Of a stretch of 64,000 nucleotides of DNA, positions 7,850 to 16,579 are shown piece after piece (positions within the stretch are counted from its first letter, which is position 1; every line of letters begins with the position of its first letter). This DNA comes from Fimbriimonas ginsengisoli Gsoil 348. GTDB taxonomy: Bacteria; Armatimonadota; Fimbriimonadia; Fimbriimonadales; Fimbriimonadaceae. Below the pieces are notes generated by a model that was not told where the DNA came from, did no database searches, and worked only from the letters and a program-made list of their open reading frames with translations. The stretch is from NCBI GenBank assembly GCA_945881865.1, contig CAMCVK010000010.1, positions 1-64,000 of the forward strand, given 5' to 3'. The translations under genes were made by a program, and so were the position numbers.

Positions 7850-9307
7850 ATGACAGACACTCATCACCCTATCGAGATCGCGGTTGCAACCGGAGACGGC
7901 ATCGGGCCAGAAATCATGGCCGCCACGTTGACCATCTTGGAGGCCGCCGGAGCTCCGCTGCGCTTCGCACCCATTGAACTCGGGGAGAAGGTGTACGCGC
8001 GGGGAGTGCTCAACGGGATTGATGCGTCGGCTTGGGAAGTCCTGCGACGCACCGGCGTGTTGCTGAAGGCACCGCTTGCAACCCCGCAGGGCGGAGCGGG
8101 TCGCCCAGGATATAAGAGCGTCAACGTCACCCTCCGCAAATCGCTGGGGCTGTTTGCGAACGTCCGGCCGGTTCGCGCTTACGGCGCGTTCGTCCCTTCG
8201 CCGCAGCCGACGATGGATGTGGTTGTGGTCCGCGAAAACGAGGAGGACCTTTACGCCGGAATCGAGCATCGCCAGACCGACGATGTATTTCAGTGCCTTA
8301 AGCTGATCACCCGAAAGGGCTGCGAGCGCATCGTGCGGTACGCCTTCGAATACGCGGTCCGAAACGGCCGGAGCCGCGTCACTTGCATGACCAAAGACAA
8401 CATCATGCAGATGACGGACGGGTTGTTCCACCGAGTCTTTGATGAGATTGGCGCGGAATATCCCGACATCAAGAAGGACCACATGATCATCGACATCGGC
8501 GCGGCGCGACTGGCAACCCGACCCACCGATTTCGACGTGATCGTGACGTTGAACCTTTACGGCGACATCCTTTCCGATATCGCGGCCGAGATCACCGGCT
8601 CGGTCGGGCTCGCGCCCTCGGCGAACATCGGCCAAACGGTGGCGATGTTCGAAGCCGTTCACGGCACCGCGCCGCAGATCGCCGGGAAGGGCATCGCGAA
8701 CCCATCCGGCCTGCTTCTTGCCGCCGTTCAGATGCTGAATCACCTGGGGCTGGCCGACGCCGCGACCCGCGTGCACAACGCCTGGCTGAAAACCATCGAG
8801 GACGGCATCCATCCGGCGGACATCTACCGGGAGGGAGTCTCCACCGAGAAGGCCGGAACCGAAGCGTTCGCAAGGGCGGTAATCGCTCGGCTTGGCGAAA
8901 CTCCGTCGGTGTTGGCTCCGGTGAGCTACGTTCCGATGGAGCCGATTCGGATTGAGGTCGAGGAACTCGCCCCCACCCACCGCGAGTTGGTTGGTTCCGA
9001 CGTTTTTGTCTTCCACCGAGGCCACGTCGAAGAGTTGGTGCCCGCTCTGGAAAAGGCGGCCGGGCCGGGACTCAAGCTCGTCATGGTGACGAACCGTGGC
9101 GTTAAGGTCTGGCCGAACGGCCTGCCCGAAACGACAACGACGGACCACTGGCGGTGCCGGTTCGAAACGCGTGGCACGGGCGCGGATCGCGCCGAGATCA
9201 CCGGTGTTTTACAGCGCCTCGAACTCGCCTCGGTCGACGTGATCAAGTGCGAGCACCTGTTCCGGTTTGACGGCGTCGCCGGATACTCGCTCGGTCAGGG
9301 CCAGTAG
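7850..9307 (+). CDS. icd: Isocitrate dehydrogenase, Thermus-type with extra C-terminal domain
   Basis: This 485-residue enzyme of the TCA cycle oxidises isocitrate to 2-oxoglutarate and CO2, probably with NADP. KSVNVTLRKSLGLFANVRPVR is the substrate-binding serine/arginine stretch. The metal and cofactor site is NLYGDILSDIAAEITGSVGL, and HGTAPQIAGKGIANP binds nucleotide. The catalytic body ends near residue 335. The remaining 150 residues form the extra C-terminal domain seen in the Thermus thermophilus enzyme, which has about the same length (496 residues). The gene ends one base from the convergent short metH. Its upstream region has a TATATT box and a direct repeat. The related isopropylmalate dehydrogenases lack this C-terminal domain. 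Confidence 0.85.
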   Translation: MTDTHHPIEIAVATGDGIGPEIMAATLTILEAAGAPLRFAPIELGEKVYARGVLNGIDASAWEVLRRTGVLLKAPLATPQGGAGRPGYKSVNVTLRKSLGLFANVRPVRAYGAFVPSPQPTMDVVVVRENEEDLYAGIEHRQTDDVFQCLKLITRKGCERIVRYAFEYAVRNGRSRVTCMTKDNIMQMTDGLFHRVFDEIGAEYPDIKKDHMIIDIGAARLATRPTDFDVIVTLNLYGDILSDIAAEITGSVGLAPSANIGQTVAMFEAVHGTAPQIAGKGIANPSGLLLAAVQMLNHLGLADAATRVHNAWLKTIEDGIHPADIYREGVSTEKAGTEAFARAVIARLGETPSVLAPVSYVPMEPIRIEVEELAPTHRELVGSDVFVFHRGHVEELVPALEKAAGPGLKLVMVTNRGVKVWPNGLPETTTTDHWRCRFETRGTGADRAEITGVLQRLELASVDVIKCEHLFRFDGVAGYSLGQGQ

Positions 9308-9308
9308 T

Positions 9309-11252
9309 TCAGGCCGCGACGAAGTGCCGGCGGTCGTAAACCAGGTCGTCGGCGACTTGCCAAATGTCTCCCGAGACGCGGTTCTCGGGGACGATTTTGC
9401 TGAAGTGGACGATTGCGCCGGTCAATCCCGCCGTACGGGCGCGGGCCAAAAACGCGGAGTTGAGAACCTGCCGGGCGGCCGGCTTCAGGCCGAAGCTCAC
9501 GTTCGAAACGCCAAGAATCGAATTGACACGTGGGAACTGCCTCTTGATCTCGGCAATCGCGTCGATGGTATCGATCGCGGACCGGCGGAACTCTTCGTCG
9601 CCCGAACCCAGCGTAAACGTGAGGCAATCCAGAAACAGATCGTGGTCGGGCAATCCGTACTCGCGGGACAAGTTAACGAGCCGAGTTGCGACTTCCACCT
9701 TCTTCTCGACCGTCTTCGCCATGCCAAGCTCGTCAATGGTGAGGGCGACCACGCCGGCGCCGTATTTGGTCGCTAATTCCAGAACTCGGCGGGCACGGGC
9801 TTCGCCGTCTTCAAAGTTCATCGAGTTCAGCAATGGCTTACCGGCAACGCATTGCAACGCGCGCTCCATCACCGGCAGCTCGGTGCTGTCGATCATGATC
9901 GGCACCGTGACGTGCTGATTGAACCGCTGCAGCACCTCGGTCATGTCGCGAACCTCGTCCCGGCCGACGTAGGCGGTACAGACGTCGAGCATGTGCGAAC
10001 CCTCGCCTTCAAGCTCTTTGGCCAATTCGGTCAGGCCATCCCAGTTCTCGACGGCGAGCATTTCGCGGAACGCCTTCGAGCCGTTTGCGTTGGTCTTTTC
10101 GCCAACAATGAGGATCGAATTGTCCTGCTCATACGGCTGAAACTGATAGAGCGAGGCGGAACCGACCAGCGAGAACGCCTCGGCCTGCTCCGGCTTCGCC
10201 ACCCGGAAATCGAACCCGGGAAACAGGTGCCGCACGTTTCGCCAGTGCGCGGAAGCCGTGTGGGGTCGACCGCCGACCGCCGTCGCTACCGCCGCGATGT
10301 GGGCCGGAGTGGTTCCGCAGCAGCCACCGCACATGGCCACGCCGTGCTCGGTCACAAATGTCTCATGGAAAGACGCTAGTTCCTCGGGCGTGAGCCGATA
10401 AACGGCTTGGCCGCGCTCCATCTCGGGCAATCCCGCGTTCGGCTGAATCGCGATCGGTCGGGTCGAATGCTGGCCGAGGTACCGGACATGCGGCATCATC
10501 TCGCGCGGTCCCGTCGCGCAGTTCATCCCGACCGCCGTCACCGCCGGGAAGCACTCGGCCATCGCTAAGACAGCACCCATCTCGGAGCCCAGCAGCATCG
10601 TGCCGGTCTGCTCCATGGTGACCTGAAGGAACACGGGTACCTGGCGTCCGGCCTGCGCCATCGCCCGCTCGGCAGCGACAATCCCCGCCTTTACCATCAG
10701 CAGGTCCTGTAAGGTCTCAAGCAAAAGCGCGTCGGCGCCGCCTTCTAGAAGGCCAAGAAAGCCGTCCGCATAGGTGTCTTCCAGCACTTGCCAAGTCGTT
10801 TGCCCCAAGGAAACCAGCTTCGTTCCCGGGCCGAGCGCACCCACCACGAACCGCGGCTTTTCCGGGGTCGAGAACTTATCGGCAGCGGCACGGGATACCC
10901 GCGCGGCGGCAAGCGAAAGATCAAAAACGAGGTTCTCGATCTCGTACTCGGCCAGCACGATGCTCGTCGAGCCAAAAGTGTTTGTCTCAATCAGGTCGCT
11001 TCCGGCGGCAAGGTACTGCTCGTGCAGGCTCTGAATGAGATCCGGCCGTGTGCAAACCAGCAGCTCGTTGCAACCATCCAGGTTCTTACCCGCCAGCCGT
11101 TCGGTCGCCTCTTTCAGGGCCGGGCTGGTGATGTGCTCGGCGCGCAGCACAAAGTCCTCCGGCACGGCATTTGAAGTCTGGATCAAAGACCCCATAGCGC
11201 CGTCGTAGATAAGGACGCGCTCTTCCAATGCCGCGAGGAGTTGAGATTTCAT
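9309..11252 (-). CDS. metH: Methionine synthase, homocysteine- and folate-binding modules only
   Basis: This 647-residue protein has two of the four MetH modules. The homocysteine S-methyltransferase barrel spans residues 1-330, with zinc ligands C245 (MNCATGP) and C311-C312 (GGCCGTTP). The pterin-binding barrel spans about 370-640 (GEKTNANGSKAF, SILGVSNVSFGLKPAARQVLN). The chain stops at YDRRHFVAA, where full-length MetH would continue into the cobalamin-binding cap, so the B12 and reactivation domains are absent. The downstream DNA is the convergent icd gene, with no leftover domain. A separate corrinoid protein must supply methyl transfer, or the protein is a corrinoid-pathway relative. 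The start overlaps the sucD stop by 4 nt (ATGA). Confidence 0.85.
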   Translation of the reverse strand: MKSQLLAALEERVLIYDGAMGSLIQTSNAVPEDFVLRAEHITSPALKEATERLAGKNLDGCNELLVCTRPDLIQSLHEQYLAAGSDLIETNTFGSTSIVLAEYEIENLVFDLSLAAARVSRAAADKFSTPEKPRFVVGALGPGTKLVSLGQTTWQVLEDTYADGFLGLLEGGADALLLETLQDLLMVKAGIVAAERAMAQAGRQVPVFLQVTMEQTGTMLLGSEMGAVLAMAECFPAVTAVGMNCATGPREMMPHVRYLGQHSTRPIAIQPNAGLPEMERGQAVYRLTPEELASFHETFVTEHGVAMCGGCCGTTPAHIAAVATAVGGRPHTASAHWRNVRHLFPGFDFRVAKPEQAEAFSLVGSASLYQFQPYEQDNSILIVGEKTNANGSKAFREMLAVENWDGLTELAKELEGEGSHMLDVCTAYVGRDEVRDMTEVLQRFNQHVTVPIMIDSTELPVMERALQCVAGKPLLNSMNFEDGEARARRVLELATKYGAGVVALTIDELGMAKTVEKKVEVATRLVNLSREYGLPDHDLFLDCLTFTLGSGDEEFRRSAIDTIDAIAEIKRQFPRVNSILGVSNVSFGLKPAARQVLNSAFLARARTAGLTGAIVHFSKIVPENRVSGDIWQVADDLVYDRRHFVAA

Positions 11253-12124
11253 GCCTTGGCGAGCAGTTCCGAAACGAGTCGGGGCACGTCGCTGGTTCGA
11301 TCCGCGACCAATGCGCCCGCCTCAAGCAGCGCGCTCACCTTGGATTCCGGCGTTCCGGTATTGCCCGAGATGATCGCTCCGGCGTGGCCCATTCGCTTTC
11401 CGGGAGGTGCGGTGCGGCCCGAGATAAATCCGACAACCGGTTTGGTCATCTGCATCATGTACTCGCAGGCGGTCTCTTCGTCTGATCCGCCAATCTCGCC
11501 GACCATCACGACCGCCTTCGTCGCCGGGTCCTTCTCGAACATTTCCATGACTTCGATGAAGCGAGTTCCCGGGAGGGGGTCGCCGCCGATGCCGACGCAA
11601 GTCGTCTGTCCCAGTCCGGCGCGGGTGAGTTCCCACACGATTTCGTACGTAAGGGTTCCAGAACGGGAAACCATGCCGATCGGTCCGGGCGTGAAGATGT
11701 TGCCCGGCATGATGCCCATTTTGCACTCGCCGGGGGTGATGATTCCCGCGCAGTTGGGGCCGAGAAGACGGCTGGTGCCGTTATCTCGAACGCGGTTGAC
11801 CATGCGGATCTCATCGTGAATCGGCAGCCAGTCGCTGATGCAGACGATGAACTCGACGCCTGCGGCTTCGCACTCAAGAACCGAGTCGGCAGCGTACGGT
11901 CCGGGAACAAAAATGATCGAAGCCTCGGCTCCGGTGGCCTCGCGCGCCTCGCTAACCGTGTCGAAAACCGGGCGGCCAAGATGCTGCGTCCCGCCCTTAC
12001 CCGGCGTAACACCGGCAACAACGTCGGTTCCGTACGCGATCATCTGCTCGGCGTGGAAGCCACCTTCCTTGCCCGTCATGCCACACACGATCACTTTCGT
12101 TGCCTTGTTTACGAGAACCGCCAT
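11249..12124 (-). CDS. sucD: Succinate-CoA ligase, alpha subunit
   Basis: This 291-residue protein is the usual length for SucD. It has the N-terminal CoA-binding Rossmann domain (KVIVCGMTGKEGGFHAEQMIAYG), the GPNCAGIITPGECKMG motif, and the GHAGAIISG loop carrying the histidine phosphorylated during catalysis. With SucC it converts succinyl-CoA to succinate while making ATP or GTP. The partner sucC is not in the window, which is unusual because sucCD normally lie together. The gene is translationally coupled to the short metH downstream. Succinyl-CoA is also the product of B12-dependent methylmalonyl-CoA mutase, but a link is speculation. Confidence 0.92.
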   Translation of the reverse strand: MAVLVNKATKVIVCGMTGKEGGFHAEQMIAYGTDVVAGVTPGKGGTQHLGRPVFDTVSEAREATGAEASIIFVPGPYAADSVLECEAAGVEFIVCISDWLPIHDEIRMVNRVRDNGTSRLLGPNCAGIITPGECKMGIMPGNIFTPGPIGMVSRSGTLTYEIVWELTRAGLGQTTCVGIGGDPLPGTRFIEVMEMFEKDPATKAVVMVGEIGGSDEETACEYMMQMTKPVVGFISGRTAPPGKRMGHAGAIISGNTGTPESKVSALLEAGALVADRTSDVPRLVSELLAKA

Positions 12125-12132
12125 CGAGAGTC

Positions 12133-12138
12133 AGGATA
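12133..12138 (-). promoter_or_regulatory. Putative -10 box TATCCT of sucD-metH
   Basis: TATCCT on the minus strand is 8 nt before the sucD ATG. No Shine-Dalgarno is seen, and the leader would be 0-2 nt. Confidence 0.4.
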
Positions 12139-12153
12139 CCGGACGGACCAAGC

Positions 12154-12804
12154 CTACGACCCGGATTGCCGGTATCGCTTGGCGATGAGATACGAGTCGA
12201 CAAGCGGAGCAAAGGACAAAACCACAAGGAGAAAGATCATGAATCCGAACGAGTTCGGAATCCAGGAGATGGCGAGCCCAATCACGGAACCCCACACCCA
12301 CAACGCGCCGGCGCGCCGATGCGTCGCCTCCCAAACGCGCGGATCGGCCAGGGTCCAGGGGGTCTTCACACCCATCACCGGATTCGGCTTCATCTTCGGC
12401 ATCTGAATCCCGATGAACAGGAACAGTGCGAACATCGCCCCAAAAACGAGATTGATGGCCATTGCCTCGTTGGAAACCGTCATCCGAAGGATGCCAAGGT
12501 AAAGCAACGACATAAAGAACGAAATGCTCACCATCAGGTTGTAGTAGATGCCGTCGGGCGAAAACGGGTGCGCCGATGGGATTTTCTTAAGCCAAGGAGT
12601 GGCCAACGTGATGGCGATAGGCGTCCCAACGATGAACAGGCCCGCTATGGCAGTTTCCCAAGGGCTGCCGTATCGATCTGGCTTACCGTCGATTCCCCAG
12701 TGCACCGGGACTACCGCAGGCAGACTCGCAACCGTCACCGCCGTCGCAATCATCACGGCGACCAGAAGCAGGAGTTGGATGGCCACGCAAGTTCGGAAGT
12801 TCAT
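12154..12804 (-). CDS. SdpI/DUF1648 family membrane protein
   Basis: This 216-residue protein has about six hydrophobic segments. The N-terminal LPAVVPVHWGIDGKPDRYGS is the DUF1648 signature, and NPVMGVKTPWTLADPRVWEATHRRAG is the SdpI (YhfL) signature. Bacillus SdpI gives immunity to the SdpC toxin and signals through SdpR. Most homologues are orphan genes of unknown role, and no sdpC-like toxin or sdpR-like regulator lies beside this one. A Shine-Dalgarno AGAGGT sits 4 nt before the ATG. It lies 29 bases upstream of sucD on the same strand. Confidence 0.75.
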   Translation of the reverse strand: MNFRTCVAIQLLLLVAVMIATAVTVASLPAVVPVHWGIDGKPDRYGSPWETAIAGLFIVGTPIAITLATPWLKKIPSAHPFSPDGIYYNLMVSISFFMSLLYLGILRMTVSNEAMAINLVFGAMFALFLFIGIQMPKMKPNPVMGVKTPWTLADPRVWEATHRRAGALWVWGSVIGLAISWIPNSFGFMIFLLVVLSFAPLVDSYLIAKRYRQSGS

Positions 12805-12856
12805 CTAGACCTCTGAAGACTTAAACGAACTAGCGTCAGCTCAGGTTGCGGTTAGC

Positions 12857-13804
12857 TTAGTTCTTCGCCGCAGAAACCGGCTCGTGGGCAGATCGGAGTT
12901 CCGACGGAACGAGACCGAGATACTCCTTAATCGACTCACGCAGACCCTGGGTGGTGCCGAAGCCGCACGCCTGGGCGACGCCGTCGAGCGGCATCTCGCC
13001 CGCCAACAAAAACTGAACGGCAAGCTCGGTTCGGCACCGATCCACGTATTCGTGGAAGCCATAACCGACGAGGCTCTTGAAAACGCGAGAGAAGTGGAAC
13101 GGGCTGTAGCCGGCAAGGTCGGCGGCGTCCCGCAAGGGCCAAGAGAGGGTCGGATCGCTACGCACTTTGTCGACTAACTCAAAGATGGTATCTGGCAAGT
13201 CGGCCGGAAGCGAGGCCAACTGCAGCTGGTCGTCTCCGCTCAGCAAATCGGCCAGAACTTCAAAGACAACGGACGCCACCTTGAGCTCCCGAACCTCAGC
13301 ATCGCTCCCGACGGGTTGCAACATCACTGCTTCGAGCCTTGCGATCGGCGAGGAGAACGCTGGCCCGATCGGTTTGCAGGCATACAGTCGCGGTGAGCCT
13401 TTCTCTGCCCCGCTCTTCGCACCGATCTTCCCAGAAAGAAGGGCTTCAAGCGCTGGAAATGCGGAACCAGACCAGACAATGGACCAAGCGGTGTGATCGC
13501 CGCGGGCCACCTGCAGAGAAAGGCGAGAAGCACGCGAGTAGAACAGACTCTTCGGCGGAACGATGGTGGCTTTGCCGCCGCTCGTCGGCCGAACGATTGC
13601 CGCTCCGTCTCGATTCACCAGCAGCACATTTACACCACCTGGAACCGTCAAACTTCCGGAAGCGAGACGGACAACCGTGCCGGAATAGTGGTTGACCGAG
13701 AGGAAGCGGCCGAAGCCCGGCTCACTCACCGTCTTGAGGCCAACGCCTCCGCCCACGCAGTCGAATCTTAATTCGATCTGACTATCCAGATTGTCGCCTC
13801 GCAC
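12857..13804 (-). CDS. AraC-family transcriptional regulator
   Basis: In this 315-residue protein the last 100 residues form the double helix-turn-helix of AraC regulators (LAGYSPFHFSRVFKSLVGYGF, then DGVAQACGFGTTQGLRESIKEYLGLVPSELR). The first 190 residues look like a beta-rich cupin-type sensor (SVNHYSGTVVRLASGSLTVPGG). The ligand is unknown. The start is GTG at 13804 with AAGGGA 4-5 nt upstream. It is divergent from asd, with only 17 bases between start codons, so it could control asd or itself, but nothing in the sequence proves this. Confidence 0.75.
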   Translation of the reverse strand: MRGDNLDSQIELRFDCVGGGVGLKTVSEPGFGRFLSVNHYSGTVVRLASGSLTVPGGVNVLLVNRDGAAIVRPTSGGKATIVPPKSLFYSRASRLSLQVARGDHTAWSIVWSGSAFPALEALLSGKIGAKSGAEKGSPRLYACKPIGPAFSSPIARLEAVMLQPVGSDAEVRELKVASVVFEVLADLLSGDDQLQLASLPADLPDTIFELVDKVRSDPTLSWPLRDAADLAGYSPFHFSRVFKSLVGYGFHEYVDRCRTELAVQFLLAGEMPLDGVAQACGFGTTQGLRESIKEYLGLVPSELRSAHEPVSAAKN

Positions 13805-13821
13805 GTTTCCCTTGAGTTTAC

Positions 13822-14901
13822 ATGGAACTTACTCAGCTTACGCAGCCGGTGGCAGGGTTCACTAGAGAAGTGAGTCAAGGTCTGCGGGTCGCCGTGGTTG
13901 GTGCTACAGGTGCAGTGGGAGGAGAATTCCTCTCCTTGTTCGAATCACGCCGGTTACCGGTGCAATCGCTGCGGCTACTTGCGAGCGAAAGATCGGTCGG
14001 GAAGACGATGGTCTTCCGGGATGAAGCTCACACCGTGGAGCTGCTCTCCGAGGCTGCCTTCGAAGGCATCGACATTGCGTTCTTTTCCGCCGGAGCCACG
14101 CGCTCGCGAGAGTTCGTTCCCGCCGCGCTTGCCGCCGGGGCGAGGGTCATCGACAACTCTTCGGCGTTCCGGATGCGTGCCGACGTGCCGTTGGTCGTAC
14201 CCGAAGTCAACCCAGACGCACTCACAGAGTCCGACCGGCTCCTCGCGGTGGCGAATTGCACGGCCATCATCCTTTGCGTTGGCATTGCTGGATTGAGAAC
14301 ACTCGGCCGCTTTTCGCGGTTGATCGTGAGCACTTACCAAAGTGCGAGCGGCGGCGGCGCACAGATGATGCATCACCTGGAGGAAGCAACGCGGGCCTAT
14401 CTTGACCCGACGCATCCGACTCCGGCCCCTATTCCGGGCCTTCCTGAGTACGCCTTCAACCTCTTCAGCCACAACACGCCGATCTTGGAGAACGGCTACA
14501 ACGACGAGGAAAACAAGGTGATTGCCGAAACGCGAAAGATCCTTGGCATGGATGATCTCCCGATCTCGGCGACGTGCGTTCGGGTGCCGGTCTTGCGGGC
14601 CCATAGCGAATCAGTGACCCTGGAGTTCGATGGACCTGCACCGAGCGTGGAAGACGTGCGCGCGGCACTCGATTCCGCCGCAGGCGTGACGGTCGTCGAT
14701 GATCGCGCTTTGAACCTGTTCCCGACACCTCGGCTTGCCAGTCACCAGAACGATGTACTGGTTGGCCGCATTCGGCAGGATTTATCTAACCCGCACGCAG
14801 TTCAGCTATTTCTTTGTGGTGATCAGCTTCTGAAAGGCGCTGCTCTGAATGCGGTGCAAATCGCCGAATTAGCCCTAGAAAAAGGCTTCATAACATCCTA
14901 A
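13822..14901 (+). CDS. asd: Aspartate-semialdehyde dehydrogenase
   Basis: This 359-residue enzyme reduces aspartyl phosphate to aspartate semialdehyde with NADPH, the branch point to lysine, threonine and methionine. The NADP loop is VAVVGATGAVGGEFL. The active-site cysteine sits in VANCTAIIL (usually PNCST), and the substrate-binding SASGGGAQ and late VRVPVLRAHSESV motifs are present. An N-terminal extension of about 20 residues precedes the Rossmann fold. An in-frame GTG at 13870 would remove it and may be the true start. The aspartokinase that feeds it (lysC) lies at 26105-27460. Confidence 0.9.
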   Translation: MELTQLTQPVAGFTREVSQGLRVAVVGATGAVGGEFLSLFESRRLPVQSLRLLASERSVGKTMVFRDEAHTVELLSEAAFEGIDIAFFSAGATRSREFVPAALAAGARVIDNSSAFRMRADVPLVVPEVNPDALTESDRLLAVANCTAIILCVGIAGLRTLGRFSRLIVSTYQSASGGGAQMMHHLEEATRAYLDPTHPTPAPIPGLPEYAFNLFSHNTPILENGYNDEENKVIAETRKILGMDDLPISATCVRVPVLRAHSESVTLEFDGPAPSVEDVRAALDSAAGVTVVDDRALNLFPTPRLASHQNDVLVGRIRQDLSNPHAVQLFLCGDQLLKGAALNAVQIAELALEKGFITS

Positions 14902-14914
14902 GTAGCGTTACAAT
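14887..14914 (+). promoter_or_regulatory. Putative -35/-10 promoter of the DUF1800-DUF1501 operon
   Basis: TTCATA (14887-14892), 16 nt and TACAAT (14909-14914) form a reasonable housekeeping promoter straddling the asd stop. The message would have a leader of about 65 nt ending in a good Shine-Dalgarno. Confidence 0.4.
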
Positions 14915-14985
14915 GCGGGTGGTAGGTTGTGGTTCGCTTGGGCGGCTCACGAGCATGCCTGAATTTTCTTTACGGAGAGCCATCC

Positions 14986-16536
14986 ATGAAACGCACAAAA
15001 ACGTCGTTCACGTCGATGTCGACGGCCTCGACCGCAACGGACATCCTGTCCGCGCCGTCGCGCCGAACGCTACTTAAAGCCGGGGCCCTTGGTGCCGGTG
15101 CCCTCGCCTTGGGAACGAATGCGGTTGCGCAGGTCTTTTCCCCCGGGCTGAAGCAGGGCCGAGAGCGCGGCATTACCCCCTACGCCCTCGTCGACCGAAC
15201 TTCCTTTGGCCTGAGCCTAAAGGAAATGAACCTCTACGATCAGCTTGGCTGGAACGGGTACCTAGAGAGGCAACTGAACCCGCGAGCCATCGACGACACG
15301 AAATGTCTCGCGCGGTTGAACCAGTTCGAAACGGTCAACTACACCCCGTACCAGGTTCTCAAGTGGACCAGCGACGGCGTGAACGCCGACTGGGAATGCA
15401 TCCAGTCAACGATCATTCGCTCGCTCTACACCGATCGCCAACTGCTAGAAGTTATGACCGAGTTCTGGATGAACCACTTCTCGGTTTACATCTACAACGT
15501 GAATCGTGAGCTCCTTCCCGAGTTCATCCGCACGATTCGGAACAACGCGCTTGGCAAGTTCTCCACATTGCTCTCGGTTGTTACGAAGAGCCCGGCGATG
15601 CTCCAGTACCTGGACAACCTAAACAACACCAAGGGCAACAGCAACCAGAACTTTGCCCGGGAGTTCTTGGAGCTGCACAGCATCGGCGTGGACGGCGGCT
15701 ACTCGGAAGCGGACGTTCGGTTGCTGGCGAAGATCTTCACCGGCTGGGGCATGGAGGGCTACTACGAGTGGCCTTGGGACCAGACAACGAATCCGAACTG
15801 GGGCCGGTTTAAGTTCTACGCCGAGTATCACGACGACGTGGGCGGCTACTTCATGGGGAACAACCCGGCAAACCTCATTCCGAAGGGCGGCGTCGTGCAG
15901 GGCGACACCGTGATCCAACGCGTTGCCACGAGCATGGCGTGCGCCAAGTTCATCAGCACGAAGCTCCTGCGCAAGTTTGTTACGTACAACCCGAGCCAGG
16001 CCCTCATCGATGCGACGGCTCAGGTCTTCATCTCTTCCAGCGGCAATATCACTTCGGTGCTTCGCTATATCTTGGACGAGAACCGCTTCCGACAGAACCA
16101 AACGACGAAGCTTAAGCGGCCGTTCCACCTGGTTTGCTCTGGAATTCGCGCTCTTGAAGGCGAGGTCACGGACGCCGATTCCTTGACGTGGGAACTCTTC
16201 TACAACATGAAGCAGATCCCGCTATGGTGGGCGCCACCCAATGGCTATCCGGATGCACTGGATGCCTGGGTTGACAACCTTCGGCCACGCTGGTACTTCG
16301 GGTTCCAGCTTCCGCTCAACTGGCTTTGGAACACCCGCGTCGACATTTTCAGCAAGTTCAAGAGCAAGGATCGCGACACCGTTGTGGACGCAATCAATGG
16401 CTTGCTCTTTGGCGGCGGCCTGCCAAAGTTCCGAAGGGAGGAACTGAAGGCTTTCATGCCTCAGAAACCCACCAACGACCAGATTCGGGACGTCTTTGGC
16501 TTGGCCCTTGCCTCGCCGGAGTTCCAAGTCTATTGA
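14986..16536 (+). CDS. Tat-exported DUF1800 protein
   Basis: This 516-residue protein has a twin-arginine signal (SRRTLLKAGALGAGALALG) at residues 25-43 and then the DUF1800 body: RTSFGLSLKEMN, MTEFWMNHFSVYI, NFAREFLELHSIG, RLLAKIFTGWGM. The exported role of DUF1800 proteins is not established. They nearly always precede a DUF1501 gene, as here, where the pair is 43 bases apart. ATG 14986 is chosen over an upstream in-frame ATG because GGAGAG lies just before it and the signal peptide starts there. Confidence 0.9.
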   Translation: MKRTKTSFTSMSTASTATDILSAPSRRTLLKAGALGAGALALGTNAVAQVFSPGLKQGRERGITPYALVDRTSFGLSLKEMNLYDQLGWNGYLERQLNPRAIDDTKCLARLNQFETVNYTPYQVLKWTSDGVNADWECIQSTIIRSLYTDRQLLEVMTEFWMNHFSVYIYNVNRELLPEFIRTIRNNALGKFSTLLSVVTKSPAMLQYLDNLNNTKGNSNQNFAREFLELHSIGVDGGYSEADVRLLAKIFTGWGMEGYYEWPWDQTTNPNWGRFKFYAEYHDDVGGYFMGNNPANLIPKGGVVQGDTVIQRVATSMACAKFISTKLLRKFVTYNPSQALIDATAQVFISSSGNITSVLRYILDENRFRQNQTTKLKRPFHLVCSGIRALEGEVTDADSLTWELFYNMKQIPLWWAPPNGYPDALDAWVDNLRPRWYFGFQLPLNWLWNTRVDIFSKFKSKDRDTVVDAINGLLFGGGLPKFRREELKAFMPQKPTNDQIRDVFGLALASPEFQVY

Positions 16537-16579
16537 CGCTTGATTTGACGGCCATAAGAAGGATTTAAGGAGAAACAAA

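Noticed and set aside
7508-9148. A 546-codon open frame on the minus strand opposite icd
   Set aside because: It is antisense to an unmistakable isocitrate dehydrogenase, is rich in R/H/D as expected for a shadow frame, and shows no family motif.
11253-12153. A SAM or cobalamin riboswitch controlling metH
   Set aside because: metH overlaps sucD, and only about 30 bases precede sucD, too short for either riboswitch. No matching conserved core was seen.
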